NCBI GenBank assembly: GCA_027013145.1
Contig: JALUXX010000004.1
Coordinates: 1-64,000, forward strand
From: Gammaproteobacteria bacterium
GTDB taxonomy: Bacteria > Pseudomonadota > Gammaproteobacteria > 21-64-14
Length of the DNA stretch: 64,000 bases
Direction: 5' to 3'
Made by a program: the position numbers and the translations under genes
The notes under the pieces: model-generated
What the model saw: only the letters and a program-made list of their open reading frames with translations
Databases searched by the model: none
Told to the model about the DNA's origin: nothing
Shown: one piece after another, positions 44,801 through 53,771 of the stretch
How the letters are laid out: the number at the start of each line of letters is the position of its first letter
How positions within the stretch are numbered: position 1 is the first letter of the stretch

Positions 44801-47800
44801 GGCGCCGACCAGGGTGCCGGCGAGGGCGCGCACCGCGACCTCGTCCATCACGCCCCCCGGCGTGCGCGCGAGCTGCGGCGCGCGCAGCTCGATGCGCCCG
44901 CCCGCCCCGGGGCCCGAGACGTCGATGCGGGATCCGGCCTGCACGTCGAGCTGCCCGTGCGTGGTCGCCAGGGCCACCCGGCCGCCGCGGCCCCCGGTGG
45001 CGGTCGCGTGCGCGTCGATGCGCGCGCCCGCCGCCACGGTGACGTCGCCGCGGGCGTCGAGGCGGACGCGCCCGCCGTGGTCGCCGGAGGCGTCGAGCAC
45101 GCCCTGCACCGCGATCGAGCCGCCGTCGGCGCTGAGGTGCAGCTCGCGTGCGCGCACGGTCTCGGCGGCGCCGACGACCAGGTCGCCGCGGGCGGTGCGG
45201 ATCGAGCGCTCGCGGGTGAAGCCGCCGCGGTTGAGGGCGGCGTTGAGATCCGCGAAGGCGGTCAGGTCGCCCGCGTAGACGCTGAACGAGCCCTGCCGGT
45301 GACCGGCCGCGGCGGTCCCGCGCAGGGTCCCCTGCACGTCGGCGGTCCCGGCCGGTGCGCGCACCGCCACGCGCCCGGCATCGGCCCCGCCCGGTGCGCC
45401 GGAGACGTCGACGCGGGCGCCCGCGGCCACGCGCACCGAACCGGCGGCGGACTCGAGCTGCAGCCGCCCGCCGGGCGTGCTCACGGTGGCGCCGCCGAGC
45501 GTGCGGTCGACCCCACCGAGGCGCAGGTCGGCGCCCGCGGCGAGGGTGAGGTCGCCGTCCGCGGCCAGGCGCAGGAGCCCCGCGGGCAGGTCGATGCGCC
45601 CGGCGACGACGAGGTCCCGCGCGCGGACGGCGATGCGCGCGCCGAGTCCGGCGGGCGCGGCCGGCGCCCCCGCCCCCGCGGCCAGACGCACCGAATGGCC
45701 GCTCGCGTCCACGGTCAGATCGGCCCCGGCGGCGGCGTCGAACGAGGCCGCCGCGAGGTCGAGGTCGCCGCCGACGCCGAGGTGCGCGGTCCCGACGCCG
45801 GTCACGCTGCGCGCCTGCAGGCGCACCGTGCCGTAGCCCGCGATCGCGTAGTCGCCGGACTCGAGGCGGATGCGATCGGCCTGGAGCGAGAGGGTACCCG
45901 CCGCGGGCGCCGCGGCGGGGGCGGGAGCGACGCCGTCGGGATTGGTGAGGCGGATGGTCCCGGCACTGAGCCGCGCCGCGGCGCCCGGCGCCGGCGCCGC
46001 GCCGGCGCGCAGGCCGGCGCCCTCCAGCAGCAGGGTCCCGGGGCGCGACCCGCCCGGTGCCGCGTCCCCGAGGCGCACCGCCCCGTACAGGTCGATGCTG
46101 CCGCGGCTGCTGAGCGCAAGTTCGCCGAGGGCGCCGAGGCGGGCGAGATCGGCGTTCGACAGCGCCAGCCCGCCGCCGTCGACCCCGGCGACCGCGCCGA
46201 GGCGGATGGTCGAGGCACTCAGGCGCAGCGCACCGCCGGCGGGCAGCTCGATGCGCCCCGCGGAGCGAGTGTCGCGGGTGGCGTCGAGGATCATCGAGCC
46301 GTCCGCCGCCAGCACCGCCCCCGCCCCGACCTCGAGCGTGCCGCGCGCGCCGCTTCGGTTCTCGCGCACGAGGGTCGCCTGCGGCCCGGCCGCGAGGCGC
46401 AGCAGCGCCCCGTCGCCGTCGCCGCCGCGCCCGAGGATCAGCGGGCGCGGGCTGCCCGTGACCGGGCCGGCGGCCCGCAGGCTCGCACCGGCACCGACCG
46501 AGACGGTGTCGCGCGCGGCCAGCATCAGTTCGGGCACGTTCAGGTGTACGCCGGGGGCGATGCGCACCGTCCCGGCGCCGACGTCGAGGCGCACGCCGTC
46601 GGGCGCGGCGCTGCGGCTCGCCCCGATGAGCAGGCTCCCGGCGCCGAGCGCCGCCAGGCGCGTCGCCGCCACGCGCACCGTCCCGTCCGCCGCGACGGGG
46701 CCCGCCGCGGCGGCGGCGCCCGTGACCTCGATGCGCGGGGCGACGAGGTCGACCTGCGCGCCGCGACCGCCGGTGGCGGCGGCACTGCCGAGCGTCCCCT
46801 GCAGCGTCAGGCCGCGCCCGGCGACGATCGCCAGGGTGCCGGCATCGGCGGGAAGCCGCGGGGGCGGCGTCCCCGCCCGCTGCGCCGCCCCGGCGAAGAA
46901 GGTGGAGGCGAAGTGATCGGCGTACTCCGCGAGCCGGCGGGCGTAGCGGCCGGGGCGCACGGCGAAGCCGGACCAGCGCGCCGCGCGGATGTCGGTCCCG
47001 GCGACCACCCGGCGCCCGGCGACGACGGGCGAGCCGTCGGCGAGCACCGCCCGCTGGCCGGGCTGCAGGTCCCGGAAGCCGCCCACCGCGCGCACCAGGT
47101 AGGCCCCGGGCAGCAGCGCATAGCGCGCCGGCAGCAGGGCGTAGCGGCCGGCGGCGAGACCGGCGCCTCCCGCCAGTTCGACCCCGTCGCCGGGGCGCAG
47201 GCCGGAGCCGAGGTAGTACTGCGTGTCGAACGGCGCCCATGGGGAATCCAGGCCCGGGAGGATCGCGTAGGTGTCCGGGGCGTTGGCCGGTGCGAGCGCG
47301 TCCTTGGATCCGCCCGGGCCCGGAATGAACTCGTAGGCGAACAGATCGCCGCCGCCGCGCAGGTCGACGCGCGCCCCGCCCGCCACCGTGACGTCGGCCC
47401 CGGCGAGGCGCACGCGCGGGGCCGGCGGCGTGTCGATCGTCGGCGCCGACTCCAGGTCGCCGAAGCCGTCGTAGACCCAGCGCCGGCCGCTGTCGAGCGT
47501 CTGCCCGAAGGGCAGCACGCGGCCCTGCGCGGAGGTGGACGTGACGCTTCCCGGCGCCAGGGTCAAGGTGCCCGTGGCCTCCAGGTCGAGGGTCCCGAGG
47601 GGCGCCGCGAGCACCCCCGCCTGCTCGATGTTCGGGGCGCGCACGGTCACCGCGCCGGCGGCGGAGAGCGGCGCGGCCGGATCGCCGCCGCCGGTCAGGT
47701 GCAGCGTGCCGCCCGCAGCGCCCGCCGCCGGGGCGGCGAGCGTGAGGGTGAAACGGCTGAAGGTGGTCGGGTAGACCCGCGCCGCCTCCAGGGTGAGATC

Positions 47801-50800
47801 GCCCGCGGCGGCGAGGGCGCCGTCGAGGGGACTGCCGGCCGCGGGCGCCACGCCGCGCAGGCGCAGATCGCCGCGGCTCGCGAGTCGCGCCGTGCGCCAG
47901 CCCCGCAGGGCGGAGCGGCCGATGAGGTCGAGGAGTCCGGCGCGGACCTCGAGCGCCGCGCCCCCGCCGGCCGCGGTCGCGCCGCCCTGTGCGAACGGGT
48001 TGTCCGGACCGAGGGCGATGTAGGGGGCGGCCAGCGCCACGCGGGTGACGCCCGGGTCCGCCTGCAGGACCGGCGCCGCCAGCGCGAGGGCGGCGCGCAG
48101 GTGCAGGTCGAGGTCGCGCGCGAAGCGGATCGCATCGTCGGCGGTCAGCGTGAGGCGGTCGAAGCCGCCCGCGACCGCGCGCGCCGGATCGAAGGCCGCC
48201 GTCCCGGAGAACGCGTCCCCGCCGGGGGCGGCGCCGAGGACCAGGACCCGCGGCGCGCCCGGGAACGGACTGGGCGGGACCGCCGGCTGCTGGAAACCGG
48301 CCTTGCGCGTGACCGCCAGCGTCAGCGCCCCGCCGGCGGCGGTGCCGCCGGCGCCGGGGTGTCCGGCCAGCGCCCCGCCCAGGACCATGCCCTCGGGCGC
48401 CTGGAGCACCACGGCGCCGGCGTCGCCGGCGACGTGCATGCGCCCGGGGGCCCCGGCGGCGCGCGCCGCCGGCGCGGGATCGAGGGCGGCCGCGGTGCCG
48501 GAGACGTCGATGCGCGAACCCGGTGCGGTCACGATCGCGCCCCGGTCGGCGTGCAGTTCCACCGTCCCGCCGGCGAGGACGCGCCCGAGCCGCAGGCCGC
48601 GCGCATTGGGCGTGAGCACCACCGCCCCGCGGGCGTCGAGCCGCGCCTCCGGACCGAGGCGGATGGCCTGCCCGGGGACGAAACCGGGATCGGAGCCGGT
48701 GGGGTTGTCGATGCGCAGGCGGATGGCGCCCGCGGGCGCCGCGACGACACCGTCGACGACGATACCGCGCGGGGCGCCGGTGGACAGCGTCACCGCGCCG
48801 CCCGGGTCGACGGCGATGCGCGCGCCGGCGGCGACGACGAGATCCCCGAAATCGCGCGGCCCGACGTTCTGTGCCGCGCTCGGGGCGACCCGGAGCGTCA
48901 GGTCGGCGGGCGCGCGCAGCGCCTCGGGCGGCAGGTTCACGCGGCCGACGGCCGTCAGCGGGGTCCCGGTGGGCACGGTGTCGAGGCTCCCCGTGAGTTC
49001 GCGGCGGGCGGCGCGCACGCGCACGTCGCCGGCCACCACCAGCGGCGGCAGGCCGCCGCCGGCGGGGTGGAGCCGGCCGCCGGTGGCGCTCACCGCGTAG
49101 GCGCCGAAGCCGCCCGTGGCGAACAGCGCGTCGGCCAGGCGCAGCGGCGTGGTCCCGGCGCCGCTGCGCTGGGCCGGCAGCGCATCGGCCCCGGACGCCG
49201 CGATGCGCACCTGCGGGGCGCGCACCGTGAGTCGCCCGCCGGCGGCGGCATCGACGCCGTATCCCTGGAGGCGCACGCCGCGCCCGATCTCGAATCCCGC
49301 GCGCAGCGCATCCGCGTCCAGGCTCACGCTACCGCCGCGACCGGGGCGGACCGCCCCCGAGGCGTCGCGCCAGGCCCCGCCCGAGACGTCGATGACGACG
49401 CCGTCGCCGATGTGCAGCACGCCGTCGGCGGCACCGACCGACAGCGCCACCGCGCCGCCGTCGATGGGCGCGGGCGCCACCGGGTCGGGCCCCGCGATCA
49501 GCGGGTTGTCGTTGATCCACCGGCCCCCGGCGAAGAGCCGCGTGCCGGCGCCGAGGAACACCCCGGCCCCGCGCCCGTCGCCGGGCTCGAAGTTGTCCAC
49601 GGCGGCCAGGCGCACCGTGCCCCCGGGCGCGCTCACCGCGACCGGGGCGGCCCCGGCGCCGGCGTCCCCGAGCGTGACCCGGCGCCCCGAGAGGGTCAGC
49701 GCCCCGCCCGCCGGGAGCGCCAGATCGGTCCCCGCGGGGACCGCGACGGCCCCGTTGCTGTAGACGGCGAGGCGGCCGATGCCGGCGCCGAGCAGCCGGT
49801 GCGCGTCGAGCGTCAGGGGCAATCCCGGCGGCAGCGCTTCGTGCACGCCGAAGGTCGCCGCACCCGCGGCGCCGAAGACCACCGCGGGGGCGCGATAGTC
49901 CGGCACCGGCAGTGCGCGCGCCGCCCCGCCGGTGGGGTCGCCGATCACCAGCGCGCCGCTGCGCGGCAGGGCCCCGGCGGCACGCTGGAACGGGCCCACG
50001 CGGCGCGTGCCGCGCACCGCGCCGGCGAGCTGCAGGCCGCGGCCGAGCACGGCGAGGGTGCCGGCGTCGGCGCCCTGCGTGTAGGCGGGGCTGAAGGTGC
50101 CGGCGACGCTGCGTCCGCTGAGGATGTCGAAGGTGCGCGTGATGCCCCAGCGGCGCAGGGTCTGGGTGTAGGTGCGCAGCACGCCGTCGTAGACGCGATT
50201 GGGGTCGGCGCTGCCGATATCGTAGACGCGCCCGCGCGAGAGCAGTTGGCTCGTCTGCAGGAAGCCGGCCTGATAGTGCACCGCCCCGCCGGAGACGTCG
50301 ACGGCGGCGCCGGGCTGCACGACCACGTCGCCCTCGGAATCGAGGGTCACGGTACCGCCGCGGGTGCTGCGTTCGGCGACGGTGCGCCGGATGTTGGCCA
50401 GCGCACCGCGGATGTCGGCGAGCGGCGTGCCCTTGCGGATGTCCACCGTCACGGTCTTCCCGCGTAGCACCCCGTTGCGCTGCAACGGCGAGTCGCGCAG
50501 CTCGTTGCCGCGTAGCTCCACCTGCACGAGGTTGCGCGCGGCCGGCAGCGTCACGTCGAGCCCGGAGACGTCGACGCGCGCGCCGGCGTCGATCTGCACC
50601 CGGCTGTCGTTGCGGGCGATCGGCCGGTTTGTCGTCGCCGCCTGCTGCGGGTCCGCCAGCGCCTGCAGCGTCACGCGGCCGGAGCGCGCGCTCACGAGAC
50701 TGCCGGACTCGAGATGGACGCGGTGACCGATCGCGGTCACGGTCGAGGGCTGCTGGACCTGGTCGTCGACCGCGGTCTTCGGGTCCGCGGCCAGCGGGTC

Positions 50801-51883
50801 GGCGCGCGTGACGCTGCCGGCGCCGAAGGTGACCGCGCCGGTGCGCGTGGGGTTGAAGGAGAAGGTCCCGCCGATGTTCTTTACCGCGACGCGGTCGCGG
50901 GCGAGCAGCTCGATCGAACCGTTCGCGTCGACCGCGGTGGTGGCGGAGACCTCGCCGGACTGGTTCACCGCCAGACCCATCAGCGTCACGTTGCCGCGGC
51001 CGGCGAGGATGCGCCCGAGGTTGGCGACCGCGCCCGCCGACAGCGTGGCGGTCTCGCCCTTGAGGAAGCGGCGCAGTTCCGGGTCGGTGACGGCATCGGC
51101 GTCGACCTCGACCAGCAGCCCGCGCAGCCTGGGATCGGTGGAGGCGCTCAGGTAGATCTTGTTGCCTGCGGCGAGCAGCGTTTGCCCGTCGGGGGTCTCG
51201 ATCACGCCGCGGTTGACGATGTTCGGGGCGAGGATCATGACGCGTCCGCCGGAGGCCGCGCGCAGGCGCGCACCGCGCTCCACCGTGATCGCGCCGCCGG
51301 TACCGGAGAAGGCCGGCAGGCCCTGCTTGGCGGGCGTTAGGATGCCCTGCTGCACCGCGAGGTCGCTCATCTGCAGGCTCGAGGCGACCAGCGTGCCGAC
51401 GTCGACGCGCGCGCCCGGGCCGAAGACGATGCCGTTCTGGTTGATGAGGTAGACCTGCCCGTTGGCACTCAAAGTGCCGAGGATGCGGCTCGGGTCGCTC
51501 TGGTAGATCCGGTTCAGGGCCAGTGCCGCGGCGTCCGGCTGGCGGAAGCGCACGGCGTTGTCGTGCCCGACGTCGAAGCGCGCCCAGTTGAGGATCACCG
51601 ACTCGCTGGTCTGGTTCACTTCGAGCGTGTTGCCGGTCACCCGGCGCGTGGCCGCGCCGGCCCCGACCCACGCGGCCGGCCCGGAGGCACCGCAGGTGCC
51701 GGCGGCACAGGCGATTGGCAGTTGTGCGTGCGCCGCCGGGCCGGCGAGCGCCGCGCCGGAACCGATCAGCATCCGGATCGCGACGGCGAGCGCCCGGTGC
51801 GGAAACGGCACCGCCGTCCGCCGGCGCCGCGGTTGCGGCTGCCCGTCGCGACCGTCGCGTGGAATTCGCGTCTCGTGCCTCAT
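41879..51883 (-). CDS. TpsA-type filamentous-haemagglutinin-like exoprotein (3334 residues)
   Basis: 3334 residues. Long basic N-terminal signal (HRALAVAIRMLIGSGAALA), then the TPS secretion domain (about 55-300) with NQTSESVILNWARFDVG and LSANGQVYLINQNGIVFG, the signature that the TpsB partner recognises. Most of the rest is a repetitive right-handed beta-helix (recurrent G-A-R-[IV]-D-V-S-G steps such as GARVDVSGA, GARIDVSG). The C-terminal part (VAPAGVVNAGDAGIGSAGNL, NIAAVSVLGAQNIQVSG) resembles the DUF3739 end found on haemagglutinin-like proteins. Cysteines are very few. It would be exported as a surface or released adhesin. Starts at MRHETRI, 10 bases after tpsB. Confidence 0.92.
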   Translation of the reverse strand: MRHETRIPRDGRDGQPQPRRRRTAVPFPHRALAVAIRMLIGSGAALAGPAAHAQLPIACAAGTCGASGPAAWVGAGAATRRVTGNTLEVNQTSESVILNWARFDVGHDNAVRFRQPDAAALALNRIYQSDPSRILGTLSANGQVYLINQNGIVFGPGARVDVGTLVASSLQMSDLAVQQGILTPAKQGLPAFSGTGGAITVERGARLRAASGGRVMILAPNIVNRGVIETPDGQTLLAAGNKIYLSASTDPRLRGLLVEVDADAVTDPELRRFLKGETATLSAGAVANLGRILAGRGNVTLMGLAVNQSGEVSATTAVDANGSIELLARDRVAVKNIGGTFSFNPTRTGAVTFGAGSVTRADPLAADPKTAVDDQVQQPSTVTAIGHRVHLESGSLVSARSGRVTLQALADPQQAATTNRPIARNDSRVQIDAGARVDVSGLDVTLPAARNLVQVELRGNELRDSPLQRNGVLRGKTVTVDIRKGTPLADIRGALANIRRTVAERSTRGGTVTLDSEGDVVVQPGAAVDVSGGAVHYQAGFLQTSQLLSRGRVYDIGSADPNRVYDGVLRTYTQTLRRWGITRTFDILSGRSVAGTFSPAYTQGADAGTLAVLGRGLQLAGAVRGTRRVGPFQRAAGALPRSGALVIGDPTGGAARALPVPDYRAPAVVFGAAGAATFGVHEALPPGLPLTLDAHRLLGAGIGRLAVYSNGAVAVPAGTDLALPAGGALTLSGRRVTLGDAGAGAAPVAVSAPGGTVRLAAVDNFEPGDGRGAGVFLGAGTRLFAGGRWINDNPLIAGPDPVAPAPIDGGAVALSVGAADGVLHIGDGVVIDVSGGAWRDASGAVRPGRGGSVSLDADALRAGFEIGRGVRLQGYGVDAAAGGRLTVRAPQVRIAASGADALPAQRSGAGTTPLRLADALFATGGFGAYAVSATGGRLHPAGGGLPPLVVAGDVRVRAARRELTGSLDTVPTGTPLTAVGRVNLPPEALRAPADLTLRVAPSAAQNVGPRDFGDLVVAAGARIAVDPGGAVTLSTGAPRGIVVDGVVAAPAGAIRLRIDNPTGSDPGFVPGQAIRLGPEARLDARGAVVLTPNARGLRLGRVLAGGTVELHADRGAIVTAPGSRIDVSGTAAALDPAPAARAAGAPGRMHVAGDAGAVVLQAPEGMVLGGALAGHPGAGGTAAGGALTLAVTRKAGFQQPAVPPSPFPGAPRVLVLGAAPGGDAFSGTAAFDPARAVAGGFDRLTLTADDAIRFARDLDLHLRAALALAAPVLQADPGVTRVALAAPYIALGPDNPFAQGGATAAGGGAALEVRAGLLDLIGRSALRGWRTARLASRGDLRLRGVAPAAGSPLDGALAAAGDLTLEAARVYPTTFSRFTLTLAAPAAGAAGGTLHLTGGGDPAAPLSAAGAVTVRAPNIEQAGVLAAPLGTLDLEATGTLTLAPGSVTSTSAQGRVLPFGQTLDSGRRWVYDGFGDLESAPTIDTPPAPRVRLAGADVTVAGGARVDLRGGGDLFAYEFIPGPGGSKDALAPANAPDTYAILPGLDSPWAPFDTQYYLGSGLRPGDGVELAGGAGLAAGRYALLPARYALLPGAYLVRAVGGFRDLQPGQRAVLADGSPVVAGRRVVAGTDIRAARWSGFAVRPGRYARRLAEYADHFASTFFAGAAQRAGTPPPRLPADAGTLAIVAGRGLTLQGTLGSAAATGGRGAQVDLVAPRIEVTGAAAAAGPVAADGTVRVAATRLAALGAGSLLIGASRSAAPDGVRLDVGAGTVRIAPGVHLNVPELMLAARDTVSVGAGASLRAAGPVTGSPRPLILGRGGDGDGALLRLAAGPQATLVRENRSGARGTLEVGAGAVLAADGSMILDATRDTRSAGRIELPAGGALRLSASTIRLGAVAGVDGGGLALSNADLARLGALGELALSSRGSIDLYGAVRLGDAAPGGSRPGTLLLEGAGLRAGAAPAPGAAARLSAGTIRLTNPDGVAPAPAAAPAAGTLSLQADRIRLESGDYAIAGYGTVRLQARSVTGVGTAHLGVGGDLDLAAASFDAAAGADLTVDASGHSVRLAAGAGAPAAPAGLGARIAVRARDLVVAGRIDLPAGLLRLAADGDLTLAAGADLRLGGVDRTLGGATVSTPGGRLQLESAAGSVRVAAGARVDVSGAPGGADAGRVAVRAPAGTADVQGTLRGTAAAGHRQGSFSVYAGDLTAFADLNAALNRGGFTRERSIRTARGDLVVGAAETVRARELHLSADGGSIAVQGVLDASGDHGGRVRLDARGDVTVAAGARIDAHATATGGRGGRVALATTHGQLDVQAGSRIDVSGPGAGGRIELRAPQLARTPGGVMDEVAVRALAGTLVGADSVRVEAFRRYDAASLDATQRAAWRADAQSFSSFAPAVAARLGHGTDPAFTLVPGIEVDGAGDLTLASDWDLSAWRFAGVPGVLTLRARGNLMLDASLSDGFSGTRPDATFGGGDSWSYRLVAGADPLAADPLAVLPAEALSAGGGGVHLAAGRLVRTGSGAIDVAAGGDVTLGDAGSVIYTAGVPAVPSVRGSGGFFSRPVTRNWPTGGGDLTIRAGRDVRGVAGDQLVTGWLRRRGGGSRFGRTVPTEWALAFSEFRQGVGALGGGDVRIRAGRDVDNLAASVPTTGLKDTAGAIRSWGGGDLSVDAGRDIRSGLFFVGRGNGHLYAGGAVTSGRTANGNPVHTFLALGAGAIDLTARRDLQLETVFNPTVSGQPNGTGIGDTSVFFTYAPDSAVRLLSLSGDLALVNNSTAVEQSARSVRFNPTAAVFVYPPTLRAAAPAGTIDLNGALWLYPSARGGLDLLAGGDVRATGATVGVSDGDPALLPGPVGPDANYTRANLEITFNHAARPLHAGDPEPVRVVAAGGDLRGGNWRLPKAARVIAGRDVVDFNFQGQNANAGDVTVVQAGRDLRYDGTSISPEIRLGGPGRLAVSAGRDIDLGFSAGITTIGNAVNGALPVRGADVTVLAGLARAPAYDAFAARYFAPGARYSPLLTAAMRARSGDPSLSPADALARFRALPPLERRPLILQAFYTELRDAGRAASAGAGFQRGFDAIRTLFPGSDYRGDLNMFFSRIYTLAGGDINLLVPGGRVNAGLANPPANLGQSKSPSDLGIVAQGPGSVRAFTRDDFLVNQSRVFTLQGGDILIWSSRGNIDAGRGAKTAISAPPPQLIVDARGNVRVDFSNAVAGSGIRAIVTREGVTPGSVDLVAPAGVVNAGDAGIGSAGNLNIAAVSVLGAQNIQVSGTVTGVPVANTGALAASLSGVSNLTGSVSQIAQQSLDTLGRSDRANAAGGPGALSFLTVQFLGFGE

Positions 51884-51893
51884 CGCCGCTTCC

Positions 51894-53513
51894 TCAGAAC
51901 TCGTAGCCCAACAGAAAGTCGATGCGCGTGTCGCCGGCGCGCACCGTGCCGGCGTCCTTGAACGGGTAGGCCCAGTCGAACGTGCCCTTGAGGCGCTTCC
52001 ACGCCGCCAGCCGCAGTCCGACCCCGGCGCTGGAGAGCACATAGCCGCCCGGCTGGCCCGGAAGCGGGGCGCGCAACGTCACCTTGGCGCCGTCGCCGAA
52101 GGCGAACGCCCGCAGCTCGCCCACCCCGTGCCCCAGCCACTGCGCCAGCGACGGCCCCTGGACCTCGAGGCTGCCGACCACGCCGTTGTCCCCGAGCACC
52201 TCCGACTCGTGGTATCCGCGCACGCTCTGCATACCGCCGGCGCTGAACTGCTCGTTGCTGATCAGCGGCGAGTCCGAGACCTGTCCGGCCAGGCGCGTGA
52301 CGAGGCGGAAGTCGCGCGGCAACAGCCGCGTGTCGTGGAGGTCGCCGCGCAGATAGAAGAAGTTCTGACGCGCGAAGGCGCGCTTGTCGGAGAACTCGGT
52401 GGGATCGCTGCCGAGCCCGCGCACGCCGAAGTGGGCGCCGATTCCGAAGCGCGTCAGCCCGGTGCCGGTGCGCAGGGTACCGTCGTAGCGCGCCGTGAGC
52501 GGGACGTAGCGGATCGGCGTGTCCAGGGCGTTCGCGCCCGGCAGGACGAGGCGGTCGCGGAAGTCCTTGTAGTCGGCGCCCACGCTGACGGTCTGGAAGT
52601 AGTTCCGGGTGCCGGGCAGCGGGAACATCGCGCGCAGCCCGACGATGTCGCCCTTGCCGATCACGGTGAGGCTGCCGACGGTGGCCACGTTGCTGTCGGA
52701 GTGCACCCCGTAGACCACCAGGCGGTCGCCGGCGGCCCCCAGCGGCAAGGCGTAGGTCGCGGCGAACACCTGCACCTGGTTCGGGTCCTGCGGCGCGACC
52801 TGGTACTGGAGCGCGAGGCTGTGACCGCGCTGCCACAGGTTGTCGTAGCGCAGCGAGGCGCCGAGGCGCAGCCGGCGGGTACTCGGGGTGTTGCGCCCGT
52901 CGAGCTGCACGCTGCCGTGCAGCGGGAGCCGGTCGCGGACCTTGAGCGTGACGTCCAGGGTGCCGGGCGTGTCGCCCGGTGTGAGCACGGGGGTCACGGT
53001 ACGGTCGGGATTGGCGGCGTTGAGCGTGCGCAGTTCGCGCTGGACGTCCGCCGCCTGCGGCACGCGCCCGGCCGCCAGTGCCGGCAACGAGCGGCGGACG
53101 GCGCGCGGCGAGAAGTAGCGCGACCCGCGCACCTGCACCGTCCCCACGCGCCCCTCGATCACGCGCAGCGAGACCACACCGCCGACGACGCGCTGCTGCG
53201 GGATGTTGACGATCACCGTGGGATAGCCGGCCTTGCGGTAGGCGCGCTCGAGCGCCTTGCGCGCGGCCTCGACGGCGGCGATGGTCTTGCGGCGGCCGAG
53301 AAAGGGGTACACCGCCCGTTCCACCGTCCGCACCGGCAACAGGGTGTTGCCCTCGACGCGGTACTCCCACACGTCGAAGCGTGCGGCCGGCCGCGCCGCC
53401 GCGGCAGCGCCGGAGCCGGCGTATGCGACGCGTCCGGCCGCCGCCGCGATCGACGCCGCCAGCAACAGCCGTACCGCCGACCGGATGCAGCCTGTCCATG
53501 ACCGACACCGCAA
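51894..53513 (-). CDS. TpsB outer-membrane transporter (ShlB/FhaC/HecB family)
   Basis: 539 residues from a TTG with GGGGAGCGGACA upstream; the start is not certain because longer frames exist. Signal peptide about 12-36 (RLLLAASIAAAAGRVAYA), a POTRA region (about 50-200: FDVWEYRVEGNTLL; VVGGVVSLRVIEGRVG), then a 16-strand barrel with L6 motif FSAGGMQSVRGYHES, where RGY is the family hallmark, and a terminal strand FLLGYEF ending in Phe. It exports TpsA across the outer membrane. Confidence 0.92.
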   Translation of the reverse strand: MRCRSWTGCIRSAVRLLLAASIAAAAGRVAYAGSGAAAAARPAARFDVWEYRVEGNTLLPVRTVERAVYPFLGRRKTIAAVEAARKALERAYRKAGYPTVIVNIPQQRVVGGVVSLRVIEGRVGTVQVRGSRYFSPRAVRRSLPALAAGRVPQAADVQRELRTLNAANPDRTVTPVLTPGDTPGTLDVTLKVRDRLPLHGSVQLDGRNTPSTRRLRLGASLRYDNLWQRGHSLALQYQVAPQDPNQVQVFAATYALPLGAAGDRLVVYGVHSDSNVATVGSLTVIGKGDIVGLRAMFPLPGTRNYFQTVSVGADYKDFRDRLVLPGANALDTPIRYVPLTARYDGTLRTGTGLTRFGIGAHFGVRGLGSDPTEFSDKRAFARQNFFYLRGDLHDTRLLPRDFRLVTRLAGQVSDSPLISNEQFSAGGMQSVRGYHESEVLGDNGVVGSLEVQGPSLAQWLGHGVGELRAFAFGDGAKVTLRAPLPGQPGGYVLSSAGVGLRLAAWKRLKGTFDWAYPFKDAGTVRAGDTRIDFLLGYEF

Positions 53514-53612
53514 TGTCCGCTCCCCTCGCCCCTGCCGCCCGGCATCGCCGGGCACCGTCGTTGTCCGTCCGCCCCGCGCGCGGCATGCACCGTGCCGCGC
53601 GCCATAAGGAAG

Positions 53613-53646
53613 GGACCGTCCCCCCACCCAGAAGGGGGGACGGTCC
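53613..53646 (-). terminator. Strong hairpin between PstS-like and tpsB genes
   Basis: A perfect 13-bp stem (GGACCGTCCCCCC / GGGGGGACGGTCC) closes an 8-base loop (ACCCAGAA). It lies about 130 bases downstream of the PstS-like gene and about 100 bases before tpsB. There is no T-run on either side, so it may attenuate, stop or stabilise the mRNA between the two parts of the cluster; a REP-like element is equally possible. Confidence 0.5.
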
Positions 53647-53771
53647 AAGTGCAGGCGGGATGGATGGGGAACCGACCACGATTTCCCGCCGCCTGCGAGG
53701 GGTCGAACGCTATGCCTGTATCGTTACGTCCCTTGGCCTGACCGGAGTCGCGCCGTCGTGATTGCCCGGCG

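Noticed and set aside
43259-50467. 2402-residue open frame on the plus strand across tpsA
   Set aside because: It is a shadow caused by extreme GC and the repetitive beta-helix code. The minus strand has a signal, TPS domain and partner gene; the plus strand product is Arg/Gly/Ala-rich without domains.
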